DNA of 64,000 bases from Flavobacterium sp. NKUCC04_CG (GCF_019345525.1 NZ_JAHKRA010000019.1:1-64000), one strand, 5' to 3'; shown: positions 35,538-43,893, counted from the first letter of the stretch. The notes: generated by a model from the letters alone, not told the origin. Program-made: numbers and translations.

Positions 35538-36026
35538 TTATTCAGTAGTATTGATTCGTTTCGCGATGTAACCGATGCGATTACTTATATCTCTCGAACT
35601 CATTTGTATAATCGTATCTAATACAGGAGGATTCCCTTTAAAAAAGATTGCACCAGAGGCCATGAGAAACAAATTGGTTTTATCAAAATAATTTTTATAG
35701 TCAAACACTAAATTCGGACTTTCTTTAGACTCTAATTCTTCAACATCAAAAGCACTTCCCGTTGCAGATACCACAAAGAGGACTTCTTCGTTATCGAGAT
35801 TATTTAATATTAGGGAGTATAAGTTTTTATCACAATTCAAGCAGCCACCTGGTCCCAATACTATTATACTAGAGTACTCTTTTTCAATTTTAAGACTATC
35901 TTTGATGATGGATTGGATGCGGTTTTGTTTGTCAAATTGCTTTTGGCAGGAGAAAAGAAAAAACACCATAAACAGCGCCAATATTTTAAGCTTGTATAAA
36001 CGGATAAGTTGGGATAACGTTTTCAT
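35538..36026 (-). CDS. lipoprotein with CxxC motif, thioredoxin-like fold suspected
   Basis: The 162-residue protein has a lipobox (VFFLFSC, Cys27), then a compact domain opening with SSIIVLGPGGCLNCDKNL. The Cys62-x-x-Cys65 pair after a hydrophobic strand is the usual place of a thioredoxin-like redox site. The residues after it (LYSLILNNL, then EEVLFVVSA) can continue as helix and strand. It ends with a Pro-containing segment (GNPPVLDTII) where thioredoxins carry their cis-Pro loop. The family is not recognised. It is the last gene of a three-lipoprotein group, starting 9 bp after the DUF4221-like gene, so it is very probably co-translated. A thiol-redox role in the periplasm is inferred. 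Confidence 0.6.
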   Translation of the reverse strand: MKTLSQLIRLYKLKILALFMVFFLFSCQKQFDKQNRIQSIIKDSLKIEKEYSSIIVLGPGGCLNCDKNLYSLILNNLDNEEVLFVVSATGSAFDVEELESKESPNLVFDYKNYFDKTNLFLMASGAIFFKGNPPVLDTIIQMSSRDISNRIGYIAKRINTTE

Positions 36027-36035
36027 AACTAAGGT

Positions 36036-37217
36036 TTAGTTTTTGTTAGTTAACTGTTTTTTTAGGTCGAAATAGTCGAATTTTACTGTCCTATTGAAGT
36101 GTCCGTCTTCTAAATTTCGTATCATCATTCCCTTTGAAGTAACAAATGAACCCGTGTATGCGTATTTACCAACTAATAAGATTTCATCGAGGAATTTAAA
36201 GTTTTTATCGTATAGCAACAAGGAGTGTTGTGCATTTTCGAATTTTCGTTCGGGATAGCGTTCTCCATCTTGGCGGTGTGATATAAAGACACAATACAAT
36301 TGATTGGCCTCATCATAGAGAAAGCAACGTATGTGACCACCATAAAACAACTCTTGGTTGGTATATTCCTGTTCGTTCATTTTCATATTGCGTTCGATTT
36401 TCAGACCCTTACCGCCTAGTTCAGTATACCTAGAATGTAAATCAAATTTGTGTATACATTCAAGAGTATTGGGGTCATAGACTTCGACCTGATTGGAGTC
36501 GTAAGTGAATAAAATCACTAAATTATTGACATAGGCATAAGCTGAGACACTTAGGGTTCTTTGTAATTCTTTAAACTTTGGAAAGGGAGCGAAGAAAGTT
36601 GCAGTAGGATTTTCCGTGAACAAATCGCCAAGCCGAAACAATTGAAAGGACTGATTAAAAGCGGTGTAGAAATCGACCCACCAATCGTACTCATCAGCAT
36701 AGCTGCTCGGGCTTTGTAAATTGCTCATGGTGTAATAAGCAAATAAAAAATAGTTATCGTTGCTCCACTGTTGTTGGTGAAAAATGCGAGATAGGGCGTA
36801 GGTGTATTCATCAGTAGTATTGGAGATAAGTTTATCGAGTTTTATGGTTTTCCAGATTTCACCTAAAGAATTCATCAAGTGCAAATTATTGGTGGTGGTA
36901 GACAAAAGAATGATGGTGTCAAGTGATTTTACATAATAATTATTTAAATGACGATCCTGATTATAAAACGCTTGCAAAGAAACATCCATCTTTTTTATTC
37001 CGTCTAAATCATATACGGCTATTAGTTTCTTGGTTGTTGATAGAAAACTAATATATTCCTTTTGATTATCAGTAAAATAGTGATATTTCCCATAAGCTTG
37101 ATTCAGATTAATGGTTGTTCTAGTGTTTTTTGTAAACTGATAGGTTTCTTTTCTACAGGAGACTGCTAAGTAAATCAAACCCAAACAAATAATCAAAAAC
37201 AGTGTTTTGTTTTGCAT
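36036..37217 (-). CDS. DUF4221-like lipoprotein, probable beta-propeller
   Basis: I choose the ATG at 37217 (393 residues) because it directly precedes a lipoprotein signal (FLIICLGLIYLAVSC). The longer frame from 37277 adds 20 residues without such a signal. The mature region repeats aromatic/acidic blade-like strands (KKLIAVYDLDGIKKM, LDTIILLSTTTNNLHLMNSLGEIWK, NLVILFTYDSNQVEVYDP, ANQLYCVFISHRQDG, LLLYDKNFKFLDEILL), which suggests a beta-propeller. The pattern resembles the Bacteroidota DUF4221 family. Related lipoproteins elsewhere accompany small secreted peptides. No ligand can be named. Confidence 0.65.
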   Translation of the reverse strand: MQNKTLFLIICLGLIYLAVSCRKETYQFTKNTRTTINLNQAYGKYHYFTDNQKEYISFLSTTKKLIAVYDLDGIKKMDVSLQAFYNQDRHLNNYYVKSLDTIILLSTTTNNLHLMNSLGEIWKTIKLDKLISNTTDEYTYALSRIFHQQQWSNDNYFLFAYYTMSNLQSPSSYADEYDWWVDFYTAFNQSFQLFRLGDLFTENPTATFFAPFPKFKELQRTLSVSAYAYVNNLVILFTYDSNQVEVYDPNTLECIHKFDLHSRYTELGGKGLKIERNMKMNEQEYTNQELFYGGHIRCFLYDEANQLYCVFISHRQDGERYPERKFENAQHSLLLYDKNFKFLDEILLVGKYAYTGSFVTSKGMMIRNLEDGHFNRTVKFDYFDLKKQLTNKN

Positions 37218-37276
37218 AATAAAATAGTTTGAAATTGTGGCATTAGAAAGGTATAACGACCTAATGCCACAATGCA

Positions 37277-37741
37277 TTATTTTTCAACGATGTTTAGCGG
37301 ATATGCTAGCAACATTTCTTTAGATCGTATGTCATAAAAAGCAACGATTTCTTGATCTTTTTTGGAAGTTGGTTTAATTTCTAAATAAACCTCCGAACGC
37401 TTAATTTTTTGGATGATTTTTCGGTCGAAAAGATTTATAAAATCAGCCGGCTTTGCTTTAATGACCGCAAGTGCTTCCTTAGGATTGTCAGAAACGACAT
37501 ATCTGACAAATTCATCAACAGCAGTCAATTGATCAAAAGTCATTTCAATCACGACCTCAGCATGACAATCGTAGGGTGCGCCTTCACAATAAAAGCCACT
37601 GTGAGCATCATGTTTTAAGGTAGTCCGATTTCCGCTAAAAATTATTTTATCGGGATTTTTTGCCTCATACTCGACGTTTGCCTCTTTCTCACAACTCGAC
37701 AGTCCGAGAATCATGCATAGAAGAAAAAATATATTTTTCAT
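37277..37741 (-). CDS. lipoprotein of unknown function, first of the trio
   Basis: The ATG at 37741 gives 154 residues with a textbook lipoprotein signal (MKNIFFLLCMILGLSSC). The longer frame from 37798 would add a second hydrophobic stretch and is less likely. The mature part has a Cys pair in HSGFYCEGAPYDCHAEVVIEM and then an alternating hydrophobic region with VVSDNPKEALAVIKAKP. I recognise no family. The gene begins a three-gene minus-strand group and lies just downstream of an unusual cluster of ATGTTAAAA half-sites (37806-37840). Its start-proximal position suggests that it may encode a secreted or surface-exposed product that the two following lipoproteins serve. Confidence 0.55.
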   Translation of the reverse strand: MKNIFFLLCMILGLSSCEKEANVEYEAKNPDKIIFSGNRTTLKHDAHSGFYCEGAPYDCHAEVVIEMTFDQLTAVDEFVRYVVSDNPKEALAVIKAKPADFINLFDRKIIQKIKRSEVYLEIKPTSKKDQEIVAFYDIRSKEMLLAYPLNIVEK

Positions 37742-37805
37742 AATATTTAAATTTAAGTTAATAAGTGCTAAAGAAAAAAATAGCAAAATAGAAAACAAAT
37801 AAAAA

Positions 37806-37840
37806 ATGTTAAAAATTTAAATTTTAACATGTTAAAATTT
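37806..37840. promoter_or_regulatory. overlapping inverted repeats (ATGTTAAAA half-sites), putative operator
   Basis: Three copies of ATGTTAAAA occur at 37806-37814 (+), 37822-37830 (-) and 37829-37837 (+). They form a 22-bp perfect palindrome at 37819-37840 and a second near-palindrome at 37806-37830. The site is 65-100 bp upstream of the first lipoprotein ATG and about 200 bp upstream of the divergent DUF6268 gene. A dimeric regulator could bind here; which one is unknown. Confidence 0.5.
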
Positions 37841-38034
37841 GTTTTTGTATTGTTTACGTGTGATTGTAGTTGCTTTTATGTGTTTTTTTAAATAAAGGGT
37901 ACTTATGTCTTGAAGTAGTAATGACAAGAAATTTAATTGAAAAAAGTAGGTGGTCAACGTTATGATGTCATTGGTCAAAAGATTTTCATTGCGATTAGCG
38001 CTCAGGCGTTATTTGCATAAAAAATCAAATAAAT

Positions 38035-38940
38035 ATGAGAATTTCCATTTTTTATGTACTGTTATGCGCTTGGATAGGTGTTTTATCGAGTTATGGGCAA
38101 ACAGGAGTGTCCGGTCAGCTTAAGGTCGACTACATTCCGCTATCGAACTACATTCGCGGTATCGATAGCGTTAAAACCGATTCCAAAAGTGATTTTAAAC
38201 GGGTGGATTTCGGTTTGGAAATACCATTGTCATTGGTAATGAATGCAGAAAATAAACCTAAATTATGGTCGGTATTTGTACAGAGTAGTTATGCAAAAAT
38301 GCAGAATAAAAATTATGAAAAGGCCTTGTTTCCCGAAGAGATGTGGAATGCTCAAATTGGGTTAAAACACTTGCGGCCCTTAGGAACTAGTTGGTCGATG
38401 TTGGTGATGGCATCAGTGGGCGTTTATACCGATATGGAGCAAATTACCAGCGACGATATACTGGGACAGGGAGGTGTGATATTTATCAAACACTTCAATC
38501 CCAATCTGGCTTTAGGGGTCGGACCAGTACTGACTAACAATTTTGGGGTGCCGATGGTTTTACCGGGTATCTATTTTAACTGGGAGTCTCAGGGAGCTTT
38601 GCATTTTAAAATTACCTTCCCAGAGGGACTGGAGTTGGGTTATCGCGTTTCGGAAAATGTCGATTTAAAAGCCGTAGTTGAACTGCATGGGATGACGGCA
38701 GAAATTAAAGTGAATGGGGAATCCATGTTATTGGGGCATCAGCAAGTAACGGCTGGATTTCGTCCACAGTTTAAACTCGGGGATCATTGGATTCTTGAAT
38801 TGACCGCAGGAACCAGTCTCGCCAGATCTTTTAGTGCCAATTCGAGAGAATTAAAGGATATATTTAAGATTAAAGACCATGCTGACGATCGATTCTCGAC
38901 GACCTTATATGGCGCAGCAGCCTTAAAGTGGAAATTTTAA
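38035..38940 (+). CDS. DUF6268-family outer-membrane beta-barrel protein
   Basis: The 301-residue protein has a signal peptide (IFYVLLCAWIGVLSSYGQ). Its amphipathic beta-strand pattern includes RVDFGLEIPLSLVMN, SWSMLVMASVGVYTDMEQ, GVIFIKHFNPNLALGVGPVLTNNFGVPMVLPGIYFNW, and a terminal aromatic strand YGAAALKWKF. I take this as the DUF6268 barrel family, often found beside LytTR-type regulators in Bacteroidota. Here it converges with a LytTR regulator and its kinase. Function is unknown; a sensory or transport role linked to that two-component pair is inferred from position. Confidence 0.72.
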   Translation: MRISIFYVLLCAWIGVLSSYGQTGVSGQLKVDYIPLSNYIRGIDSVKTDSKSDFKRVDFGLEIPLSLVMNAENKPKLWSVFVQSSYAKMQNKNYEKALFPEEMWNAQIGLKHLRPLGTSWSMLVMASVGVYTDMEQITSDDILGQGGVIFIKHFNPNLALGVGPVLTNNFGVPMVLPGIYFNWESQGALHFKITFPEGLELGYRVSENVDLKAVVELHGMTAEIKVNGESMLLGHQQVTAGFRPQFKLGDHWILELTAGTSLARSFSANSRELKDIFKIKDHADDRFSTTLYGAAALKWKF

Positions 38941-38971
38941 TAAGGTTTTTTATTGAAATTTTTATAATAAC

Positions 38972-39008
38972 AGTAGCTCTTCAGTCCTTTTTGGGTTGAG
39001 GAGCTACT
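38972..39008. terminator. bidirectional terminator between DUF6268 and LytTR genes
   Basis: The 12-bp arms agtagctcttca / tgaggagctact have one G-T pair and a 13-nt loop. It lies between convergent genes. T tracts are moderate. Confidence 0.7.
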
Positions 39009-39018
39009 TCTTTATAGC

Positions 39019-39741
39019 TTATTTACTTAGTAATTTTTTATAAACCACATCCTGTAATAGAGTTTCTCTGTATGTTCTCGATACCGGTAGTTGTTGTCCG
39101 CTAACAAACAATCTATTGCCGTTGATGGATTCGATATGAGAAATATTGACGACATAGGATTTGTGTATTCTAAAAAAATACTCTTTCGGCAGTTTGTCCA
39201 TTAAGGATAGTACGGTTTGATGAATAACGAGTACTTGATCTTTAAAATGCAACTTGACGTAATTCTGCATCCCTTCGATATAGCGGAGTTCTGGCCAGGA
39301 AATTTTCTGAAAGCCATCGCCTTGACGTATGTATAAAAAAGGATCTAAAGCAATGTTTAGCGCTGTTCCAACTGCGGCCTCATGCAGTTGCTTGGCTTTG
39401 AGTACGGCTTGATAATACCTTTGAAAAGAGATTGGTTTTAATAAATAATCAACTACTTGCAATTGATAGCCCTCTAGGGCATATTCGGAATAAGCCGTGG
39501 TCAAAATCACTAATGGCGGTTTTTCCAATGATTTTAGAAAATCCAATCCCGATAAATAGGGTAAATTGATATCGAGAAAAATCAAATCTACGGATCCGTT
39601 CTGTAGAAAAGTTCTGGCTTCCAAGGCAGTTGAACAATGGCCGACTACAGTTATAAAATCTATTTTATCAGCAAAGTCAGCAAGTCCTACTCTTGCGAGG
39701 GGTTCATCATCGATAATCAAACAGTTTAATTGAAATTCCAT
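39019..39741 (-). CDS. LytTR-family response regulator
   Basis: The 240-residue protein has a receiver domain (CLIIDDEPLARVGL, phosphoacceptor Asp57 in LIFLDINLPYLSGLDFLK, Thr/Lys positions in VILTTAYSEYA and VDYLLKPI). It also has a LytTR DNA-binding domain with FLYIRQGDGFQKISWPELRYIEGMQNYVKLHF, the LPKEYFFRIHKSYVVNI segment and a late ISRTYR-type VSRTYR. It is encoded 17 bp after the LytS-type kinase, forming a classic two-gene operon. LytTR regulators bind direct repeats; I cannot point to the target. The converging DUF6268 gene may be under its control. Confidence 0.93.
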   Translation of the reverse strand: MEFQLNCLIIDDEPLARVGLADFADKIDFITVVGHCSTALEARTFLQNGSVDLIFLDINLPYLSGLDFLKSLEKPPLVILTTAYSEYALEGYQLQVVDYLLKPISFQRYYQAVLKAKQLHEAAVGTALNIALDPFLYIRQGDGFQKISWPELRYIEGMQNYVKLHFKDQVLVIHQTVLSLMDKLPKEYFFRIHKSYVVNISHIESINGNRLFVSGQQLPVSRTYRETLLQDVVYKKLLSK

Positions 39742-39758
39742 AAATCGAATTAAGGGTT

Positions 39759-40808
39759 TTAATTTAATTGTAACTTTAAAAATAGGGTGAAACTGAGGTC
39801 TGTTTTGTCGATATCGAGTTGGTGTCGATCAGGGTATTGGATGCTCAATCTTTTGCGTACGTTGGTCAATCCCAATCCTTGACTATGTGAGGGGGTTTTG
39901 TAGGCAGGGGAATAGGAGTTCTCAATGCGCAATTCCAAGGTTTTTTCTCGTTGTTGACAGCTGAGGTGGATGTACCCTTTTTCATTGGGCATACGCGATA
40001 CGTGTTTAAAAGCATTTTCAATCAGAGGTATTAGTAATAGTGGTGTGATGTGTTGTTTGGGATTTTGGATGTCCCATTGGCATTGTACTTCGAGTTCGTC
40101 ACCCCAGCGGACCTGTTCGATGGCGACCAAATCCTTTAAGTATTTAATTTCGCGCTCCAAATCGACAAATTCGCGATTACATTCATAGAGTTGGTAGCGC
40201 AATATGTCGGAAAATTGAATCAAGAGATTTGACGCCAAAGCGACGTCGCGCTGCATTAAGATATGGATATGATTTAAAACATTAAACATCAAATGCGGAT
40301 TGATTTGATCTTGTAATAATTTGATTTGAGCTTCCAAGTGAATGCGTTGTAGGCGGGCGTGATTTTGTTCGATTCGATGATGTTCAACATAAAAGCGCAA
40401 TCCACAGGCGGTGCCGATGATTAAGGCGGCGGATGGAACAGAACTGTATGAACGGGTCCATATAGCACGGACTATATCGCCATTGATTTCCTTCTCACGA
40501 AAGATTTCGTCGGCGTATAATTGTGTAAAAATAGTTTCTATAAATCCGATTAAAAAAGCTAGTAGAAGCACATTGAAAAAGCACTGAATAAGAAAGGTTT
40601 TCATTTTATTCTCTTGTAAGGCTTTTGGTAATAGGACATCACTTAATCCGTGGGCAATGATAAAACAGGCGAACAATAGCGATAGCAGTAGAAAACTAGC
40701 CGCACCTACATCGAATGTTTTAATTAATTGAATCCAGATAGCAAATCCAAATAAACCCCAGAACAGTACGATAAAAACCCAGCGGCGGTATAGTATATTT
40801 AATTTCAT
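39759..40808 (-). CDS. LytS/YehU-type sensor histidine kinase
   Basis: The 349-residue protein has four hydrophobic N-terminal helices (about 9-30, 36-55, 70-90, 120-140) with little periplasmic sequence, so it probably senses membrane state or a small ligand. The His_kinase domain of the LytS/YehU group has QIKLLQDQINPHLMFNVLNHI with the phosphorylated His172. It is followed by a HATPase part with IPLIENAFKHV and SQGLGLTNVRKRL. It signals to the LytTR regulator directly downstream. Confidence 0.93.
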   Translation of the reverse strand: MKLNILYRRWVFIVLFWGLFGFAIWIQLIKTFDVGAASFLLLSLLFACFIIAHGLSDVLLPKALQENKMKTFLIQCFFNVLLLAFLIGFIETIFTQLYADEIFREKEINGDIVRAIWTRSYSSVPSAALIIGTACGLRFYVEHHRIEQNHARLQRIHLEAQIKLLQDQINPHLMFNVLNHIHILMQRDVALASNLLIQFSDILRYQLYECNREFVDLEREIKYLKDLVAIEQVRWGDELEVQCQWDIQNPKQHITPLLLIPLIENAFKHVSRMPNEKGYIHLSCQQREKTLELRIENSYSPAYKTPSHSQGLGLTNVRKRLSIQYPDRHQLDIDKTDLSFTLFLKLQLN

Positions 40809-40840
40809 GAATTAGGCGGAATCAGTAAAAATGAGCTTAT

Positions 40841-40876
40841 AAAAAAGGCAAAGAGAAACATCTCTTTGCCTTTTTT
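40841..40876. terminator. bidirectional terminator upstream of the LytS gene
   Basis: The 15-bp arms aaaaaaggcaaagag / ctctttgcctttttt have a short loop. It ends transcription of the porin-family gene (40899-41492, minus strand), 22 bp after that gene's stop. Confidence 0.88.
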
Positions 40877-40898
40877 ACTACTAGATAGGAAGGGGTAA

Positions 40899-41492
40899 TT
40901 ACAAAAAGAAATAACCTACACTAAGGTTAAATGAGCTCGTTCTTTTGTCAAAGTCTTTACTCAATTTGCTTAAACCACCTTCATAACGCAAGTCTACGTT
41001 TAAACCGATTACATCGATTCCTGCTCCAACTTGAAAGCCCATTTGGGACTTGTCAAAGCTACTTCTTGTCGAATTCTGAATATTATTAAAAACAGAAGAA
41101 TTGTCATCAAACACATAAGAATATACACCTCCGCCGAAAACGCGTACATTAACTAAGGAAAGGTCAAGTACTTTATAACCGACTAAAACCGGTACATCAA
41201 TACTTTTCCATGTTATATTGGAATTACCTCCTGCTGAGTTTTCAATTTTAGATTTTTTCTCAGAATATAAAACCTCTCCTTGAAGGTAGGCTTTACCTAA
41301 ATCTAATCGCACCATAGCACCTCCAAAATATCCTGCTGAATATTTAGAGTTCAGATTCATTTCAGATAGGGATAAATCGGTAAAGTTGGCACCTCCTTTA
41401 ATACCGATATGGATAGGTAAGGGAGATTGAGCAAATGTAGGAACTGATAGAAGACCCAAGCCTATAAAAAGCAAGAAGACAATTTTTTTCAT
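40899..41492 (-). CDS. PorT-like small outer-membrane beta-barrel protein
   Basis: The 197-residue protein has a signal peptide (MKKIVFLLFIGLGLLSVPTFAQ) and an eight-strand-type outer-membrane barrel of the OMP_b-brl_2 / porin-family group. The typical opening strand is HIGIKGGANFTDLSL, then YFGGAMVRLDLGKAYLQGEVLY, SIDVPVLVGYKVLDLSLVNVRVFGGG, MGFQVGAGIDVIGLNVDLRYEGGLS, and the final strand FNLSVGYFFL ending in aromatic residues. Such barrels are abundant in Flavobacteriaceae and generally uncharacterised. It is transcribed alone. Confidence 0.85.
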   Translation of the reverse strand: MKKIVFLLFIGLGLLSVPTFAQSPLPIHIGIKGGANFTDLSLSEMNLNSKYSAGYFGGAMVRLDLGKAYLQGEVLYSEKKSKIENSAGGNSNITWKSIDVPVLVGYKVLDLSLVNVRVFGGGVYSYVFDDNSSVFNNIQNSTRSSFDKSQMGFQVGAGIDVIGLNVDLRYEGGLSKLSKDFDKRTSSFNLSVGYFFL

Positions 41493-41701
41493 TTTAATTT
41501 ATTTTTGAGATTAATTAGTACAAAGTAACGCAAATGAACGTAAAGGATGAAAATTATTTTGACCAACGACATCGATAATAGGTTCAACGGTTTTTGAAAA
41601 CAAACAATCCTTACCTATAAAACACTTTTTCGTTTTACAATTAAAATAGGGACCCGATATTTTTTTATCGTAAAAGGGCATTAACTTATTTTCAATACTA
41701 T

Positions 41702-41709
41702 TATATTTG
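41702..41709 (+). promoter_or_regulatory. candidate promoter core of the GNAT-NTF2 gene
   Basis: TATATTTG matches TAnnTTTG, 72 bp upstream of the ATG at 41782. The -33 element is unclear. Confidence 0.4.
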
Positions 41710-41781
41710 ATATAAGAAATATACGATAAAATTTTTACTACAAGAAACTTTTTATCCTACTTTTTTACAAAATAATAAATT

Positions 41782-42687
41782 ATGATTAAACAAGTCTATA
41801 CTTCAGAACGGTTGATTCTGAATCCTATACACATTTCGGATGCTCCATTTATACTTCGCTTGGTCAATTCACCGGGCTGGATTGAATTTATCGGTGATCG
41901 AAAAATTAGCGATACAGCTGGGGCTATAAAGTATATTGAAAACATTGAAAACAATTCAGAATCCTTTTTTTGGGTTGTCTTCGATAAAGCGAGCCATCAA
42001 CCCCTGGGAGTTGTTAGTCTGATTCAAAGGACGTATTTGCCTTACCCGGATATTGGTTTTGCTTTTTTAGCAGAGTTTGGAAAACAGGGGTATGCCTTTG
42101 AAGCGGCAAGCTGTATCCTTGAGAAGCTGGCAGCAAATTCCGAACATACAACCATTCTAGCCAGTACACTGACAAACAACACCAATTCGAAACGTTTATT
42201 GGAGCGATTGGGATTGGTTTATGTTCAAAATATCCTGGTAGAAGGCGAGGATCTGATGTTGTACACCACGGATAAAGACCAAACTGAAATTGATTTACTG
42301 ATTGAGGCCTATTATGCGTTTTTTAAAAACACCACTCAAGAATGGGAAATGATTCAGCGTTTCTTTACCGTCAAGGCGACGATAACCAAGGTTACAGAAG
42401 GTAATATGGAACAACTTGACGTTGCGGGATTTCTTCTACCTCGTAAAAAGTTATTAACGAATGGAACGTTAACTGATTTTTCGGAAGTGGAAATTAAACG
42501 ACATACCCAAATAGAAGGGAGAATCGCGCATCGCCTTTCGGGATATCGGAAAAATGGATTGTGGGATGGGAAGTTGTATGCGGGTTCGGGTACCAAATCT
42601 TTTCAATTAATCAAAACTACCCATGGATGGAAAATTCATTCTTTGATTTGGAATGATACTGTTTTAAATACAGTAGTAGAGGCTTAA
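41782..42687 (+). CDS. GNAT acetyltransferase fused to an NTF2/SnoaL-like domain
   Basis: Of 301 residues, the first 170 are a RimJ/RimL-type GNAT domain (TSERLILNPIHISDAPFILRLVNSPGWIEFIGDR, then PLGVVSLIQR, PDIGFAFLAEFGKQGYAFEAA and NSKRLLERLGLVYV, which contains the acetyl-CoA-loop and C-terminal GNAT elements). Residues 175-301 are a second domain with a helix-rich start (DLLIEAYYAFFKNT) and a beta-sheet end (YAGSGTKSFQLIKTTHGWKIHSLIWND). This is the pattern of NTF2-like/SnoaL DUF4440-type proteins. The fusion is uncommon to my knowledge. The second domain may bind the substrate. The acceptor is unknown. Confidence 0.72.
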   Translation: MIKQVYTSERLILNPIHISDAPFILRLVNSPGWIEFIGDRKISDTAGAIKYIENIENNSESFFWVVFDKASHQPLGVVSLIQRTYLPYPDIGFAFLAEFGKQGYAFEAASCILEKLAANSEHTTILASTLTNNTNSKRLLERLGLVYVQNILVEGEDLMLYTTDKDQTEIDLLIEAYYAFFKNTTQEWEMIQRFFTVKATITKVTEGNMEQLDVAGFLLPRKKLLTNGTLTDFSEVEIKRHTQIEGRIAHRLSGYRKNGLWDGKLYAGSGTKSFQLIKTTHGWKIHSLIWNDTVLNTVVEA

Positions 42688-42770
42688 ATAAAAAGTCGTA
42701 TTACCGCGACAATGTATTTAAATTGAAAATCTTTATTATCTTGAGATCGATTTAAAATAAACGGATTATC

Positions 42771-43238
42771 ATGGGTTTAGAAAGTGCGAGAGACTATTTG
42801 AAAAAATGGGAAAAAGATACCGACATAATAGTTTTAGATGTATCGAGTGCTACGGTTGAATTAGCGGCTAAGGCCTTAGGTGTTCAAGAAGCTCAAATTG
42901 CCAAAAGCATTTCACTAAAACACCCGGATCATGGTGCTCTGTTGATTGTTATAGGTGGTCTTCACAAAATCGATAACAAAAAATTTAAGGCTCATTTTGG
43001 ATTTAAGTCTAAAATGTTGGGTTTTGAAGAGGTTGAAACCGTAATCGGTCATCCTGTTGGTGGGGTTTGTCCTTTTGGTATTAATGCGGATATTCCAGTG
43101 TATTTGGATGTTTCCTTAAAGCAGAATACGGTGGTTTATCCTGCTTGTGGAAACTCGCGATCCGTGATTAAAATGACCATAGACGAGATGGAACAAACGA
43201 CAGCCTTTATACAATGGATTGATGTATGTAACTTTTAA
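42771..43238 (+). CDS. YbaK/EbsC-family aminoacyl-tRNA deacylase
   Basis: This 155-residue single-domain protein of the YbaK/ProX superfamily hydrolyses mischarged tRNAs (Cys-, Ala- or related on tRNA-Pro or others). Conserved: TVELAAKALGVQEAQIAKSI (opening with the conserved K), LLIVIGG, IDNKKFKAHFG, IGHPVGGVCPFG (the GHPVGGVCP loop typical of the family) and CGN-RS-IKM near the end. Substrate specificity among the YbaK-like branches is not clear. It lies 83 bp after the GNAT gene on the same strand; co-transcription is possible. Confidence 0.88.
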   Translation: MGLESARDYLKKWEKDTDIIVLDVSSATVELAAKALGVQEAQIAKSISLKHPDHGALLIVIGGLHKIDNKKFKAHFGFKSKMLGFEEVETVIGHPVGGVCPFGINADIPVYLDVSLKQNTVVYPACGNSRSVIKMTIDEMEQTTAFIQWIDVCNF

Positions 43239-43277
43239 GTTTAGTTGCCCATACGCCTTTAAAGCCCATGTGCCCAT

Positions 43278-43301
43278 CAGCGTATCAGCGTATCAGCGTA
43301 T
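43278..43301. repeat. three tandem copies of an 8-bp unit
   Basis: CAGCGTAT is repeated at 43278, 43286 and 43294, inside a region where cccatcag and gcccat also recur. The short phrase gcgtatc is shared with the repeat block at 1-158. It sits between convergent genes and may be a fragment of a dispersed family. Confidence 0.55.
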
Positions 43302-43308
43302 CTGCCCA

Positions 43309-43746
43309 TCAGAAAACATCTTTTGTTGTGCTAATGGCGATACGGTTCCAGGTATTGATAGTGATGATTGCCATGATTAATTGTGCAGCATAACTTTCTC
43401 CAAAAAAAGCAATAACTTCTTGATAGGTAGCATCGCTCACTCCACCTTGGTGAATAAGTGTTACCTCTTCTGCTAATTGAAGTATGGCTTTTTCTTCTTT
43501 CGTAAATAACGCGGTTTCCTTCCATGCATTAAGTAAAAATAAGCGTTGTGCTGTTTCCCCAATTTTAAGAGCTTCTTGAGTGTGCATATTAAGACAAAAA
43601 GCACAACCGTTGATTTGTGATACACGTACTTTAATCAATTCTTTGTGAATGGCAGTTAAGTCCGATTTTTTAAGTTGCATTTCCAATTCGAAAACGGCGT
43701 TATAGGCTTGTGGGAATGCTTGTGAAAGATCAATTCTATTTGACAT
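43309..43746 (-). CDS. carboxymuconolactone decarboxylase / AhpD-family protein
   Basis: The 145-residue protein has the AhpD-like signature INGCAFCLNMHTQEALKIGE, where Cys48, Cys51 and His55 form the thiol redox site. The rest is the short all-alpha AhpD fold. These proteins reduce hydroperoxides or serve as thiol-redox partners, and many in Bacteroidota stand alone. A TACATTTG promoter core lies upstream at 43769-43776. The neighbouring Crp/Fnr gene makes redox- or nitrosative-stress control plausible, but that is inference. Confidence 0.88.
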   Translation of the reverse strand: MSNRIDLSQAFPQAYNAVFELEMQLKKSDLTAIHKELIKVRVSQINGCAFCLNMHTQEALKIGETAQRLFLLNAWKETALFTKEEKAILQLAEEVTLIHQGGVSDATYQEVIAFFGESYAAQLIMAIITINTWNRIAISTTKDVF

Positions 43747-43768
43747 TGTTATATGTTTTAAGATTATT

Positions 43769-43776
43769 CAAATGTA
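43769..43776 (-). promoter_or_regulatory. candidate promoter core of the AhpD-like gene
   Basis: The minus strand reads TACATTTG, a full TAnnTTTG match, 23 bp upstream of the ATG at 43746. Confidence 0.5.
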
Positions 43777-43831
43777 TACTTTTTGTAAGCTGAAAAACTT
43801 AAACAGGTTTAAGAAAGAAACAATTGTATAA

Positions 43832-43839
43832 TAAGTTTG
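43832..43839 (+). promoter_or_regulatory. candidate promoter core of the TonB-C gene
   Basis: TAAGTTTG matches TAnnTTTG. It spans the first possible codons of the longer reading frame (43837), which favours the ATG at 43894 as start. Confidence 0.45.
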
Positions 43840-43893
43840 TCTTTCAAATGTAAAAGCTTTTATTTTGGAGTTGTATCCATTAATTATTTCACA

